NCBI RefSeq assembly: GCF_000317245.1
Contig: NZ_AJLJ01000207.1
Location: forward strand, 37,823-101,822
Length of the DNA: 64,000 bases
Direction: 5' to 3'
From: Fischerella muscicola SAG 1427-1 = PCC 73103
Lineage (GTDB): Bacteria > Cyanobacteriota > Cyanobacteriia > Cyanobacteriales > Nostocaceae
Shown: positions 1-9,230 of the stretch, piece after piece
Numbering within the stretch: position 1 is the first letter of the stretch
Layout of the letters: each line of letters opens with the position of its first letter
Notes under the pieces: generated by a model
The model's database searches: none
Told to the model about the DNA's origin: nothing
Seen by the model: the letters and a program-made list of their open reading frames with translations, nothing else
Translations under genes and position numbers: made by a program

Positions 1-152
1 CCATCTATAGGCTCAAATACATAGTCCCGCCCACAAATAAATCCCCGAAAGTCATATACTTTATGCTTTTGGAACGTCGGTGTAGTGAAGAACAATTGCA
101 TGACGAAGTCATAAATAACACTGAGGCTTATCCCTGACCGACTAAAAGGCAT
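1..152 (-). CDS. Truncated hypothetical protein, N-terminal 50 residues
   Basis: On the minus strand an ATG at 150-152 opens a frame that stays open to the window edge (about 50 codons, beginning MPFSRSGISLS and running through YDFRGFICGRDYVFEP). An in-frame TAG lies just upstream of the ATG, so this Met is the first possible start in the frame. I see no good Shine-Dalgarno sequence before it. I do not recognise the family. The rest of the gene lies to the left of the window. It could also be a chance open frame; the aromatic and charged composition looks protein-like but is no proof. Confidence 0.4.
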   Translation of the reverse strand, partial: MPFSRSGISLSVIYDFVMQLFFTTPTFQKHKVYDFRGFICGRDYVFEPID

Positions 153-703
153 AACTAACTATTAATTTATAAATAAAATTTATATGCAATTTTAATCTTG
201 TTCACAGAATAAACATTCAACTGAATAACTAGTACTTTGCCAAACTAAGTTTTGAAGGTTTGTAGTGAGCGATTTATCGCTACAAATCAGCGCTTTAGCG
301 CTGACTACAAACTAGGCACAATTTTATGAACAATTAATCTCAAGCCACAGACAATTAAAAGCCTTCGATTTTAGCTTGATTTTTCTAGTTCTCCCTTTGT
401 AAATCACACTGGAACGAGCCAAAATTGCTGGATGCACACATTTAGATTGCAGCCAGATTTAAATAATGTCAACTGTAATCCTACTGGCACAAATTAAGGC
501 ATTGTTCTAATGTTTGTTGTTTATTGTTTACTCCCTATACTTCCCACACTCGCCACGCTCCCTTGTCCCCGATTCCTGATTCCCGAACGCGAGTACGTTT
601 TTGTTAAGAGAATCTCCAATTCCCACTCCTCAAAAATTTTGGGTGAAACTACTTGACACAACCATAGCTAGAACTGCTATATTGTTAAACAGCGAAAACG
701 TGA
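153..703. other. Intergenic region with one hairpin repeat
   Basis: No convincing gene. Positions 258-312 form a stem-loop: GTTTGTAGT at 258-266 pairs with ACTACAAAC at 304-312, and two smaller inner palindromes (GAGCGATTTATCGCT and AGCGCTTTAGCGCT types) sit inside. Similar GTAGT-type hairpins recur at 3667-3720 and near 22931-22982, so this is a dispersed cyanobacterial repeat. A short frame at 601-792 crosses the tRNA gene and is not believed. Confidence 0.6.
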
Positions 704-775
704 TGGGGCGTAGCCAAGCGGTAAGGCAGCGGGTTTTGGTCCCGCCATCCCTAGGTTCGAATCCTAGCGCCCCAG
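704..775 (+). tRNA. tRNA-Gln (anticodon TTG)
   Basis: A full cloverleaf can be drawn. The acceptor stem is TGGGGCG (704-710) with CGCCCCA (768-774) and discriminator G775. The anticodon stem GCGGG/CCCGC encloses the loop TTTTGGT (734-740), giving anticodon TTG at 736-738. The T arm holds GGTTCGAATCC. CCA is not encoded, as is usual in cyanobacteria. The U at position 1 with A72 is typical of bacterial glutamine tRNA. In cyanobacteria this tRNA is normally charged with Glu and converted to Gln-tRNA by the GatCAB amidotransferase (established knowledge, not visible here). Confidence 0.96.
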
Positions 776-971
776 TTGATATTAGGGAATAGGGTAATTA
801 TAGCTCTCATTTTTTCCAGGGCTAGTGGTTTTGATGTTTATCTAGTTTTAACTAAATTTAGATGGGCGCTCGCTATCGTGTAGACTATAAAAAATCTATA
901 AAGTAACATACATCTTGATTTAAGATGTAGATGAAACTGCCAATCTGCCTTACGTAATGTTACTGTTTATA

Positions 972-1110
972 TATACCAATACTTCTCGGTTAAGAGGAAC
1001 AAGCGAAAGGGAAAGGGACAGATATTGATCTTACCCCTTGACTTTTAAGCTTTTCTCTATCTACAAAGTAGAATTAAACGTGCTTTGCTTATCCGAGAAA
1101 TATTGGTATA
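972..1110. mobile_element. MITE-like element with 23-bp imperfect inverted ends
   Basis: The left end at 972-994 (starting TATACCAATACTTCTCGG) is the inverted complement of 1088-1110 at 21 of 23 positions. The 139-bp length, absence of a reading frame and terminal inverted repeats suit a non-autonomous miniature element. The ends are flanked by TA-rich sequence, compatible with a TA target, but no longer target duplication is evident. It lies in the leader region of the polysaccharide autokinase gene. Confidence 0.55.
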
Positions 1111-1360
1111 TCTAGTGCATCGCTCCATGTTGAAGGGCATTTTTAATACTTGAGACAGGGTGACAACAAATTTAAAATTAGGAATTCAGTGTTTAGAATC
1201 ACCTCACCATTAAAGTTGGGGATACCGAAACAGAAAAAAATTTTGTTGATGATCCATATGATTATGAGCAAACTGCGGACTTTTATTTTTGACTTTATTA
1301 ATTCTAAATTCTGAATTCCTGATTGTTTCTGTGAGGAATGTAGTTAAATTTACTAAAACT

Positions 1361-3583
1361 ATGCTGAAATCAGACAAATATCATCACCCGTTGTTAACAG
1401 CCAATTCTGCTCAATTAAATGATGCTGATGAAGGCGGATTAAATTTAGGTCAAGTAGGAGCAGCTCTTCGTCGGCGAGCATTGTTAATAGCAGGTGCTAC
1501 TAGCTTAGTAGCAACCGCAGGGGTATTAAAAGCAGAAACAGATCCTCCAATATACCAAGGCAGCTTTGAAATTTTAACCAAGCCTGTGACTGGTGAGAGT
1601 AAGGCAATAGCTAATCTTCCTCAAACGATAGGAGATAGCAAAGACGCGATCGCAGCTCCAGAGACAAGTGAGCAAATTAGAACAACAATCGCAGTATTAC
1701 AAAGTCGTGGAGTACTAGAGCCAGTCATCAAAAAGCTTCAGACTAAGTACCCAGAAATAGAATACGACTATGTAGTTAACAACTTAGTGATTGAGCCTAA
1801 AGAGCAAAATATTTTAGAAGTTCAATACATCGATCCAGATCAGCAACTAGTTACTGATTTGTTAAACACCATTAAAAATGCTTATCTGGAGTACAGTTTA
1901 GCAGAACGCCGTAAAGACGTTGAGCAGGCAATTCAATTTGTAGAAAAACAAAGAAAGCCATTAGAACAACGAGTTCAAGATTGGCAAGAAAGACTGCGAA
2001 CCATTAGACAAAAGAATAATTTAGTCGAGCCAGCTCAAAAAGCACAGGAAGTCTCTACTCATGTTGCCACACTCACACAGCAGCAACTAGACAACCGTGT
2101 GATGCTAGAACAAATGCGATCTCAGTATCAAGACTTGCAAAAAGAGTTGTTGCAACAACCAGGCGCATCAGCGAGTAATTCTCTGCTTAGTGATAACCCC
2201 CGCTATCAAAAAATTCTTGATCAACTTCAGCAAACGAATGCGGAAATTGCTCAAAGAGGATCTATATTTACTAACGAAGAAGAAGGCATGGTGCGCCTTT
2301 CCCAACAGAGGGATAGTATGATCTCAATGTTGGAAGGAGAAAGAGCGCGGGTAAACAGAGATTTTCAAAGCCGCATCCGGGAGTTGGAAGCACGTGATGT
2401 CGCTATTACTGAAAAAATAGATAATCTCAATGGCTATTTGCGAGCTTTAGCAGCAGTTAGTCGCGATTACGATAATATTCAGCGAGAATTAAAAATTGCC
2501 ACCGAAGGCTTAAGCCAATTTTCAGCCAAGCAACAAGCATTACAAATCGAGTATGCTCAAAGATTACAACCATGGAGATTACTAGATCCTGAATTGACAA
2601 AAGTGGGTGAACCCGACGCCATCTCAGATAGCGCTAAGAGAAATCTACTATTGGGAGGAATGTTAGGTTTATTGATGGGAGTAGGAGCTGCTTTAGTTGT
2701 TGATAAACTCAGCAATGTTTTCTACACATCTAAGGAACTAAAAGAAACCATCGGACTCCCATTGTTGGGAGTTGTTCCTCTAAGGAAAGAAATAACTCTT
2801 TCCACAAATGCAGGTAATACTTCTAGTGGTTTGCAGCAAGCAACTCGCGCTTCATTTTTTGAAGTATTTCGCTCTCTTTACACCAATATTTTGCTTTTAG
2901 GTTCTGATACACCGATTCGTTCACTAGTAATCAGTTCCGCAGGTCAAGGAGATGGAAAATCAACAGTTGCTGTCCATTTAGCCTTAGCAGCAGCAGCAAT
3001 GGGACACCGAGTCTTGCTTGTGGATGCAAATTTACGTTCTCCTAACCTACACCAACGGGTAGGGTTAATGAATATTCAGGGATTAACTGACGTTATTTCT
3101 TCGGACTCAGACTGGAGCAACGTGATTGAGCGATCGCCTATGGAAGACAATCTCTACGTCCTTTCTGCTGGTCCTGTTCCCCCAGACTCAATCAGGTTAC
3201 TCGCGTCTCAGAAAATGCAGGACTTGATGCAAGACCTACATAGTAGTTTTGATTTAGTAATTTATGACACACCACCTCTAGTTGGGTTTGCCGATGCAAC
3301 TTTATTGGCAGCTAACACCAACGGTATGGTATTAGTTGCTGGTTTAGGTAAGTTGAAGCGTACCGTCTTCCAACAAGCATTAGAAGAGCTACAAATATCT
3401 GGCACACCCCTCTTAGGTTTGGTAGCTAACAAATCAAGAGACGCCGCACCTGCTTCCTATAACTACTATCAGCAATATTACAGACAGAGCATGAGCGTAG
3501 AACGTGTCGGTAACGACGATGACACAGATGACAGAAATCACTCGGCGCCGACTTCTTCTTCTGTAAGAAAAATTAAGGGATAG
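1361..3583 (+). CDS. Polysaccharide chain-length/export tyrosine autokinase (Wzc/GumC-CpsD type)
   Basis: Membrane protein that couples exopolysaccharide chain-length control to a bacterial tyrosine kinase. Counted from the ATG at 1361 (740 aa): a first membrane segment at about 40-56, a long Wzz/GNVR periplasmic part with coiled coils (about 60-425), a second membrane segment about 428-450, then a BY-kinase domain with Walker A GQGDGKST (528-535), Walker A' VLLVDANLRSPN and Walker B DLVIYDTPP. The tail has a tyrosine cluster (SYNYYQQYYRQ) of the kind that is autophosphorylated. The frame is open from an ATG at 1289, but that leader reads like intergenic sequence; GTG 1331 is another option. 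The family and role are secure; the exported polymer is unknown. wecB, 1 kb away, fits the same envelope theme. Confidence 0.9.
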   Translation: MLKSDKYHHPLLTANSAQLNDADEGGLNLGQVGAALRRRALLIAGATSLVATAGVLKAETDPPIYQGSFEILTKPVTGESKAIANLPQTIGDSKDAIAAPETSEQIRTTIAVLQSRGVLEPVIKKLQTKYPEIEYDYVVNNLVIEPKEQNILEVQYIDPDQQLVTDLLNTIKNAYLEYSLAERRKDVEQAIQFVEKQRKPLEQRVQDWQERLRTIRQKNNLVEPAQKAQEVSTHVATLTQQQLDNRVMLEQMRSQYQDLQKELLQQPGASASNSLLSDNPRYQKILDQLQQTNAEIAQRGSIFTNEEEGMVRLSQQRDSMISMLEGERARVNRDFQSRIRELEARDVAITEKIDNLNGYLRALAAVSRDYDNIQRELKIATEGLSQFSAKQQALQIEYAQRLQPWRLLDPELTKVGEPDAISDSAKRNLLLGGMLGLLMGVGAALVVDKLSNVFYTSKELKETIGLPLLGVVPLRKEITLSTNAGNTSSGLQQATRASFFEVFRSLYTNILLLGSDTPIRSLVISSAGQGDGKSTVAVHLALAAAAMGHRVLLVDANLRSPNLHQRVGLMNIQGLTDVISSDSDWSNVIERSPMEDNLYVLSAGPVPPDSIRLLASQKMQDLMQDLHSSFDLVIYDTPPLVGFADATLLAANTNGMVLVAGLGKLKRTVFQQALEELQISGTPLLGLVANKSRDAAPASYNYYQQYYRQSMSVERVGNDDDTDDRNHSAPTSSSVRKIKG

Positions 3584-3666
3584 CGGTTTGTTGTTGATTG
3601 GTATTAACTACCAACCATCAATAAACAACAACCAACTACTAAGTCAAACAGCACAAATAAATAAAG

Positions 3667-3720
3667 GTTCGTAGTAAAGAATTTTATCCTCAAGAAAGGA
3701 CTAAAGTCTTTACTACGAAC
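3667..3720. repeat. Dispersed hairpin repeat, possible terminator
   Basis: GTTCGTAGTAAAGA (3667-3680) is perfectly complementary in inverted order to TCTTTACTACGAAC (3707-3720), with a shorter inner AAGGACTAAAGTCTT-like pairing. It lies between the convergent autokinase and hypothetical genes, so it could stop transcription from either side, but there is no clear T-run. The GTAGT end relates it to the hairpins near 258-312 and 22931-22982. Confidence 0.6.
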
Positions 3721-3779
3721 TTATTTCGATAATTTTACGCTACTAAACCATGTTTAGTTTATTCTCAGCGACTTACTTA

Positions 3780-4259
3780 TCACTTATCCGGCGATTTTAA
3801 AGCACGATCTAGTATTTGCCGTGCCTCTTCTGCTTTCGCTTTTGCTTCCTGATAACGTAGATTCGCCTGAGCAAAAGTTTTGAGAATTTTAAAGCCTTCC
3901 TTGAGGCGAGTAATTTCCTCTTCTGTAACAGAATTATCTGAGAAAAGGATATCAATCTGTTTACGAATTTCCAATGCTTCGGCGCGTGACTCTTGGACTT
4001 TCAGCTTCAGCGTAGCTAGGTTACTGAGAATCTGAACAGCTTGAGTAATTTCGTCATCACTATTTTTAGTATCTATTGATACTTCTTTGACCTCTATCAA
4101 TTGTTTGGCACTAAATCCATCTTCGAGTTCTGTAGGTAAATTACCTTCATCCATGAGTTGCATCAGTTGATCCATCGCTTTCTCACGGGCTTTGGCTGAA
4201 TCTTTACCAGGTACAGTGAGGATAATATCTGGGCTTTGAGCGAGAGTGTACTGAACCAT
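3780..4259 (-). CDS. Conserved hypothetical protein, helical C-terminal half
   Basis: A 159-residue soluble protein without signal peptide or membrane segment. The N-terminus (MVQYTLAQSPDIILTV) looks like a beta strand region followed by a segment rich in Lys/Glu; residues about 75-159 are strongly helical (repeated Ala, Glu, Lys, Gln; QANLRYQEAKAKAEEARQ) and probably coiled-coil. ATG start at 4259; the region before it is AT-rich. I do not recognise a named domain. It stands alone between the autokinase gene (convergent) and wecB (same strand, about 270 bp upstream across an STRR), so no operon partner suggests a role. Confidence 0.75.
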   Translation of the reverse strand: MVQYTLAQSPDIILTVPGKDSAKAREKAMDQLMQLMDEGNLPTELEDGFSAKQLIEVKEVSIDTKNSDDEITQAVQILSNLATLKLKVQESRAEALEIRKQIDILFSDNSVTEEEITRLKEGFKILKTFAQANLRYQEAKAKAEEARQILDRALKSPDK

Positions 4260-4356
4260 ATTTATGCAAGAAACTTGCTACTGCTTTGAAAGCCGATTAA
4301 TTTTAACATAAAGGAAGCACAATTTTGGGGATCGGGAATTGGGCATTGGGCTAAAC

Positions 4357-4400
4357 AAGTCAAAAGTCAAAAGTCAAAAGTCAAAAGTCAAAAGTCAAAA
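4357..4400. repeat. STRR array, unit AAAAGTC
   Basis: About six tandem copies of the 7-mer AAAAGTC, followed by further short repeats (AATTTTG). Heptamer STRRs are a known feature of heterocystous cyanobacterial genomes. The array sits between wecB and the hypothetical gene and codes for nothing believable. Confidence 0.85.
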
Positions 4401-4527
4401 AGTTCTTAATTTTGAATTTTGAATTTTGAATTGATATGTCTCCCTTGTCTCCCTTGTCCCCGTGTCCCCGTGTTCCCATGTCCTCCTTGTCTCCCTTGTC
4501 CCCCTTATCTCCAATCTCCAATCCTGA

Positions 4528-5643
4528 TCACCCGATATCCAAATAATTCTGGACTATATGCAAAATTCGTTCTGCTGCATGGCCATCTCCAAAGGGATTG
4601 ATTGCATTTGCCATTGCTGCATAAGCATCTGTGTTACTCAGTAATTCTACGGCGTTAGCAACTATAGTCTCTGATTTAGTTCCGACAAGTTTAGCTGTCC
4701 CAGCAGTAACGGCTTCTGGTCTTTCTGTTGTTTCTCGCAGAACCAAAACTGGTTTACCTAAACTAGGTGCTTCTTCTTGCAAACCGCCAGAGTCTGTGAG
4801 GAGAAGGTGCGATCGCATTATCGCCCCTACCAGTTCACCATAGTCTAAAGGTTCTGTTAAAAAAATCCGAGGGTGATTGCCCAAACTTTCCTGTAATGGT
4901 TCTCGTACCGTAGGATTACGGTGTAATGGCAATAATAAGGCTGTGTCGGGAAACTTATCTAGTATCTGTAAAAATCCTTGCGTAATTCCTTGCAGTGGTT
5001 CTCCCCAATTCTCCCGGCGATGCACAGTTGCCAGTAAAACACGATATTTATTCCATTCCAAACCAGGTACATTACAAGCAGGTTCATTTGCGGCTACATT
5101 CAACAGCGCATCAATCACCGTGTTCCCAGTCATGTGAATTTGACCCAAAACACCAGAATTTTTTAAGTTTTCCACAGCTAAAGGTGTTGGCGCAAAGTGC
5201 AATTGAGTCAGTTGTGAAATCAACCTTCTATTAGCTTCTTCTGGAAAAGGATTAAATAAGTCATCTGTTCTTAACCCAGCTTCCACATGACCGACAGGAA
5301 TTTTTTGGTAAAAGGCTGCCAATGTTGCTGCAAATGCTGTGGTAGTATCTCCTTGCACCAAAATTAAATCTGGTTTATTTTCTTGAAATAATTCTTCTAA
5401 TCCTCGCAAACTGCGGCAAGTTATATCAGTTAAAGACTGTTGTCGTTGCATAATTTCCAAGTCACGATCTGCTGTGAGGTTGAAAAGCTGCATGACTTGT
5501 TCAACCATTTCGCGATGCTGTCCAGTCAAAATAACTTGCGTTTCAAAGCCTGGAAAATCTTGGAAAATTTGAATTACCGGAGCTAGTTTAATCGCTTCTG
5601 GACGAGTACCTAAAATAATGTAAACGAGTTTGTTATTAGTCAT
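4528..5643 (-). CDS. wecB: UDP-N-acetylglucosamine 2-epimerase (non-hydrolysing)
   Basis: Interconverts UDP-GlcNAc and UDP-ManNAc in the cytoplasm for cell-surface polysaccharide synthesis. The protein (371 aa from ATG 5643, the usual family length) shows the GT-B-like family motifs in order: LGTRPEAIK, GQHREM, LVQGDTTTAFA, VGHVEAGLRT, FPEEANRRLI, VHRRENWG and LTDSGGLQEEAP. An in-frame ATG at 5664 would add seven residues, but those codons lie in a GGTCATT-type tandem repeat, so 5643 is preferred. It is a single gene on the minus strand; its link to the nearby autokinase is only by theme. Assignment of the family is firm. Confidence 0.93.
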   Translation of the reverse strand: MTNNKLVYIILGTRPEAIKLAPVIQIFQDFPGFETQVILTGQHREMVEQVMQLFNLTADRDLEIMQRQQSLTDITCRSLRGLEELFQENKPDLILVQGDTTTAFAATLAAFYQKIPVGHVEAGLRTDDLFNPFPEEANRRLISQLTQLHFAPTPLAVENLKNSGVLGQIHMTGNTVIDALLNVAANEPACNVPGLEWNKYRVLLATVHRRENWGEPLQGITQGFLQILDKFPDTALLLPLHRNPTVREPLQESLGNHPRIFLTEPLDYGELVGAIMRSHLLLTDSGGLQEEAPSLGKPVLVLRETTERPEAVTAGTAKLVGTKSETIVANAVELLSNTDAYAAMANAINPFGDGHAAERILHIVQNYLDIG

Positions 5644-5670
5644 TAGTAATTGGTCATTGGTCATTGATCA

Positions 5671-5731
5671 TTAGACGCGATTATACTCTTGCGAGAAGCC
5701 GCTCTTACGAGCGTCTACGCGTCTGCACAAT
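5671..5731. repeat. Dispersed 60-bp repeat (GACGCG...CGCGTC family)
   Basis: Runs from AGACGCGATTATACTC to CTACGCGTCTGCACAA and contains the inner hairpin CGCTCTTACGAGCG. Near-identical copies lie at 15188-15250 and 63927-63989, and an interrupted copy at 9231-9405. The ends AGACGCG and CGCGTCT are inverted repeats. Typical intergenic repeat, not coding. Confidence 0.8.
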
Positions 5732-5818
5732 AGTCAATGGTCAATTGTCAATAATTGTGAAGTTCAAGTGATGATCAGTAATGATGGATTACAAATTACA
5801 ATTTACAAAAAACCATGA

Positions 5819-5838
5819 AAAAACCCGGTAAAACCGGG
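5819..5838 (-). terminator. Rho-independent terminator of the membrane-protein gene
   Basis: Read on the minus strand: CCCGGT, loop TTT, ACCGGG, then a run of six T. Stem positions are 5833-5838 and 5824-5829. It lies about 35 bp after the stop of the gene at 5873-6247 and has every feature of an intrinsic terminator. Confidence 0.9.
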
Positions 5839-5872
5839 CAGGATGCACTGTTTGTCGAATTTAGCAATTAGG

Positions 5873-6247
5873 TTACAGTTTGATGTCACAAGTGAGTGGG
5901 CAAGCAGCATAGACGGTCTTCTGCATTTGCTCTGTTTCTCCATGCAACCAGCTCAACCACTTCACTTCTTTGGGATGAATACCCTTGGCTGTCAGCACAC
6001 TTGCACCGATAACAACAGACAAAATATTAAACAGAATTAAACCACCTGCCACAACTAAAACGGCACTAACAGGCATCACAGATTGCAGAACAATAGATAA
6101 CAAACATCCGACCGTAGCCATGAAAACAACTAAAGGAAAACCGACAACCAGCAAGCATACTGCCAATGTGAAAGACCATATCAAAAAGCTTTTAACCATT
6201 AACAAAGAATCTGTCTTGCTTAAAGTAGCTGTTTGTGAGAGAGCCAT
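5873..6247 (-). CDS. Small membrane protein of unknown function
   Basis: 124 residues with a short polar N-terminus, then two or three closely spaced hydrophobic segments (about 18-58 and 60-88; e.g. LAVCLLVVGFPLVVFMATVG and SAVLVVAGGLILFNILSVVIG), ending in a polar tail with two cysteines (AACPLTCDIKL). ATG 6247 is preceded on the minus strand by AGGAGA about 7 nt upstream, a good ribosome site. A strong terminator follows. The gene is therefore a monocistronic unit. I do not recognise the family; nothing nearby suggests a partner. Confidence 0.75.
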   Translation of the reverse strand: MALSQTATLSKTDSLLMVKSFLIWSFTLAVCLLVVGFPLVVFMATVGCLLSIVLQSVMPVSAVLVVAGGLILFNILSVVIGASVLTAKGIHPKEVKWLSWLHGETEQMQKTVYAACPLTCDIKL

Positions 6248-7020
6248 GAGTGTATCTCCTAAATACGCAAATTGGTTTGGAATTCAGAAGTCTTTCGTTG
6301 ATATTGAAAAACAAAGGGATCAACAATTAGTGATGTTCAGTATATAAAAACTAGTTGAGAAGATGAGCATTTAGTTAATAAAATTTACAGTTATATTTTT
6401 TTTATTATGGATAAAGTGCAGATATAGATATTTTTGCTAAAAACTTATTTTTGCCATCTATCCTTGGACAGATAAGACATAAACGACAAACTTAACTTAG
6501 ATATATGTAAAAATTCACTTCTAGTGTTCTTAATATTTCTTATCACAATCAAAGATGGTTCTCATAATTTTTGAGCATTTACTCTCCATGAATATGAATT
6601 GATGCTACGCGTCTATAGAATTTTATTTATACAATTAACATAGTTATATTTACTGAAGATATCTCATGTGTATATTGTGTTAAACATGAAACATGACCAG
6701 TAAATATCAATATACTTAACTGAAATCTAAATTGAGAGTTTGTAAAAAAAATACTAAAAATAACTCTTGATGAAATTGAACATAATTCAACGTCAGTTTG
6801 ATGAACTTCTGCCTCCCTTGCCTCCCCTGTCTTGTAAAAGAGACAGAGCAAAGTAAAAATAGCTTTTTTCTCTCGGCTGAGGGGTTGTGTCAGAGAGCAA
6901 ACTCGGGCTTGTCAAACTCAAGTTGGTTGATTGATTTCGGTGAAAAATCAACAGTCAGCGATCGCATACAACAAATCACCCCCAGACTGAAAACCTGGGG
7001 CTAATCAATTGTAAAGATAT
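6248..7020. other. Long AT-rich intergenic region
   Basis: No supported gene; a 74-codon frame on the minus strand (6627-6851) lacks any recognisable content. The last part is the leader of pilT and holds a small stem-loop, CCCCAG (6980-6985) with CTGGGG (6995-7000), 20 nt before the ATG, which could affect translation. A HIP1-like CGATCGC lies at 6959-6965. Confidence 0.5.
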
Positions 7021-8334
7021 ATGTCAGAATCACAAAATCCATTAAATTCGGCTCCAAATCCAGTTCATGGTGTTCCTCCGCTTCCACCGCCACCACCCAC
7101 AATCAGTACACAGCGCCAGTCTACACAAACTTTAGAAATACCAGTTGACAAAAGTCGTACTGCTCAATCTGCAACACCACCATCGCCAACTTCTACTCCT
7201 GCTTCTGCTCATCGTCCTGGGACACCGCCACCAGTGCCTAATCCCAGTTCAGCCCGTGTCAAAAGCAACACTCTACACCCAACTTTAAACCAGCTAGTAC
7301 GAGAAGCTTATGATAATGGCATATCTGATATTCACTTGGGTGTAGGCGAACCACCCCGCTTCCGTAACCGCGGAGAAATCCAAACCACAGATTATCCAGA
7401 AACGGATAAAGAGACTTTTGTGAATTGGATGCGGGAAGTATTGACGGAAGCAGAAATTCAACGCTTTGAAGAACACCTAGAATTTGATGGTGCAACTCAA
7501 TATGAATTTGCCCGTGTGCGGATCAATATCTTTGATTCTCTCAAAGGTTATGCCATGGTCATGCGTTTAATTCCACTCAAAATCCTAACCATTGACCAGT
7601 TACGCTTACCTCCTGTTTTTAGGGATATTTGCCACTACCACAAAGGCTTGATTCTAGTAACAGGCCCAACTGGTTCTGGTAAATCTACCACGATGGCAGC
7701 GATGATTGACTACATTAATAAAGAAATGCCCAAACATATCATCACCATCGAAGACCCTATTGAATTTGTTCACAGCAGTCAAAAGTCTTTGATCAAACAA
7801 CGGGAAGTGGGAATGCACACCCGAAAATTTGACAACGCCTTAAAAGCTGCTTTGCGAGAAGACCCAGACTTGATTTTGGTGGGGGAAATGCGGGATAAAG
7901 AAACCGTGAATACAGCCTTAAAAGCAGCTCAAACTGGTCACTTAGTTATGGGAACCCTGCATACTAACAGTGCAGTGAAAACGATTGAACGTATCCTCAA
8001 TCTTTACTCAGGCGATGAGCAAGATGCTATGCGAGTGGCTATTTCAGAATCTTTAGTAGCAGTGATCGCTCAAGGTTTGTGTCGTACAACAGATGGTAAG
8101 CGTGCTGCCTTTCACGATATTCTAATAAACACAGAAGCCGTTAAAGACTGGATCAAAGATGGTAAATACGATGAAATTACAGAACTAATGAAACAGGCCG
8201 GTTTTGACGGCATGATTACTATGAACCAGTCTCTGTTCAACCTCTATCAAGAAGGTCGCATCACCGAAGAAACAGCCTTGGAGATGTCGCCGACTCCCAA
8301 CGAAATGGCCCAGATGCTTCGAGGTCGAGTATAA
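7021..8334 (+). CDS. pilT: Type IV pilus retraction ATPase, PilT family
   Basis: Hexameric ATPase that powers pilus retraction (twitching motility) at the inner-membrane pilus base. 437 aa, longer than classical PilT (about 345-370) because of a proline-rich, probably disordered N-terminal tail (residues 1-85, with PLPPPPP). The core has Walker A GPTGSGKST (about 215-223), an Asp box IEDPIEF, Walker B DLILVGEMRDKET and the His box LVMGTLHTNSAVKTIERI. The absence of the tetracysteine metal site of PilB/GspE and the PilT-type Walker B context support a retraction rather than an extension enzyme. Cyanobacteria carry more than one PilT; the Pro-rich tail resembles the PilT2 form (from memory). 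The KaiB-like gene follows 123 bp downstream on the same strand. Confidence 0.9.
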   Translation: MSESQNPLNSAPNPVHGVPPLPPPPPTISTQRQSTQTLEIPVDKSRTAQSATPPSPTSTPASAHRPGTPPPVPNPSSARVKSNTLHPTLNQLVREAYDNGISDIHLGVGEPPRFRNRGEIQTTDYPETDKETFVNWMREVLTEAEIQRFEEHLEFDGATQYEFARVRINIFDSLKGYAMVMRLIPLKILTIDQLRLPPVFRDICHYHKGLILVTGPTGSGKSTTMAAMIDYINKEMPKHIITIEDPIEFVHSSQKSLIKQREVGMHTRKFDNALKAALREDPDLILVGEMRDKETVNTALKAAQTGHLVMGTLHTNSAVKTIERILNLYSGDEQDAMRVAISESLVAVIAQGLCRTTDGKRAAFHDILINTEAVKDWIKDGKYDEITELMKQAGFDGMITMNQSLFNLYQEGRITEETALEMSPTPNEMAQMLRGRV

Positions 8335-8457
8335 GAATTAGGGATTGGAGATTGGGGATTGAGAATTGAGGATTGGGAATTAGAAAATCAAAAAATAATT
8401 TTGAACTAGCTTCTAGCCTCTAGCCCTTAGCCTCTAACCCCTAACCTTTTAAAAACC

Positions 8458-9213
8458 TTGACTTCAGATAGACTAATCCTACCCCAATTATTCAAAGGCA
8501 TTGCACTGTTCACACCCGGAGGAGATTTGATTTATTGTATCGACCCCGGTAAGCAAGGTCGATGGCATTTGCATTTATGTGCAACTTTACAAGAAATCCT
8601 AGATTTACCAGAACCGCCTCATTTTTTAGTACCTTGCTACACAGCAACTATTGATCATTGGTTAGATCCACGTACGCAACAGATACGTACTTTTGCCGAA
8701 GCTTATCCAGCCGTGATGCGACATCAAGCAGTACTGAATGCCATTTTTGGCACAGGGGATATTGTATGGCAAAGCGCACCTTGGCAAGAAGGATTATGCG
8801 ATCGCATGGTATTAACTAGTTACCGCTCTTCGTTCCCGCAACTTTGGGAGGATCATGACCTCATCGTACGTCTAGATCCTTTTGAAGCAGCACCATACTA
8901 CCAAGAAACAACCACACTACAGATACAACCAAACGCCCAAGGCTATGTCCTACGTCTATTTGTTGCTGGACATAGCCCTGGTATCGAACGTACTCTTGAG
9001 AGTCTCCACGATCTACTAGAACAATACCTTGGTCAACCTTATACTTTGAAAGTCATTGATGTTGTCAGCCATCCAGAACAAGCAGAAACAAATCAAGTCA
9101 CAGCAACTCCAACTCTTGTAAAAGTTTGGCCCCTCCCCATTCGGCGTATTGTGGGCGACTTGGATAATGTAGATAAAATTTTACAGATGTTGGGTGCTAA
9201 AGAGCAGAGTTAA
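8458..9213 (+). CDS. KaiB-fold (circadian clock KaiB family) protein with unique N-terminal domain
   Basis: 251 residues starting at TTG 8458; no ATG occurs in frame before residue 86, so a TTG start is likely. The C-terminal about 90 residues (YVLRLFVAGHSPGIERTL, then YTLKVIDVVSHPEQAE, then ATPTLVKVWPLPIRRIVGDL) match the thioredoxin-like KaiB/SasA sensor fold, including the cis-Pro-type ATPTLVK segment and the R-x-I-V-G-D-L strand. The N-terminal 150 residues are of unknown fold. It is not canonical KaiB, which is about 100 residues. Directly downstream of pilT and co-oriented, it may link pilus activity to a KaiC-like or SasA-like partner, but that is inference. A TTG start and STRR-rich leader suggest modest expression. 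Confidence 0.8.
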   Translation: MTSDRLILPQLFKGIALFTPGGDLIYCIDPGKQGRWHLHLCATLQEILDLPEPPHFLVPCYTATIDHWLDPRTQQIRTFAEAYPAVMRHQAVLNAIFGTGDIVWQSAPWQEGLCDRMVLTSYRSSFPQLWEDHDLIVRLDPFEAAPYYQETTTLQIQPNAQGYVLRLFVAGHSPGIERTLESLHDLLEQYLGQPYTLKVIDVVSHPEQAETNQVTATPTLVKVWPLPIRRIVGDLDNVDKILQMLGAKEQS

Positions 9214-9230
9214 AAAGTCAATGGTCAAGG

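Noticed and set aside
601..792. 63-codon plus-strand frame
   Set aside because: It runs straight through the Gln tRNA gene and has no protein-like content.
6627..6851. 74-codon minus-strand frame before pilT
   Set aside because: No ribosome site, no recognisable composition, and located in AT-rich spacer.
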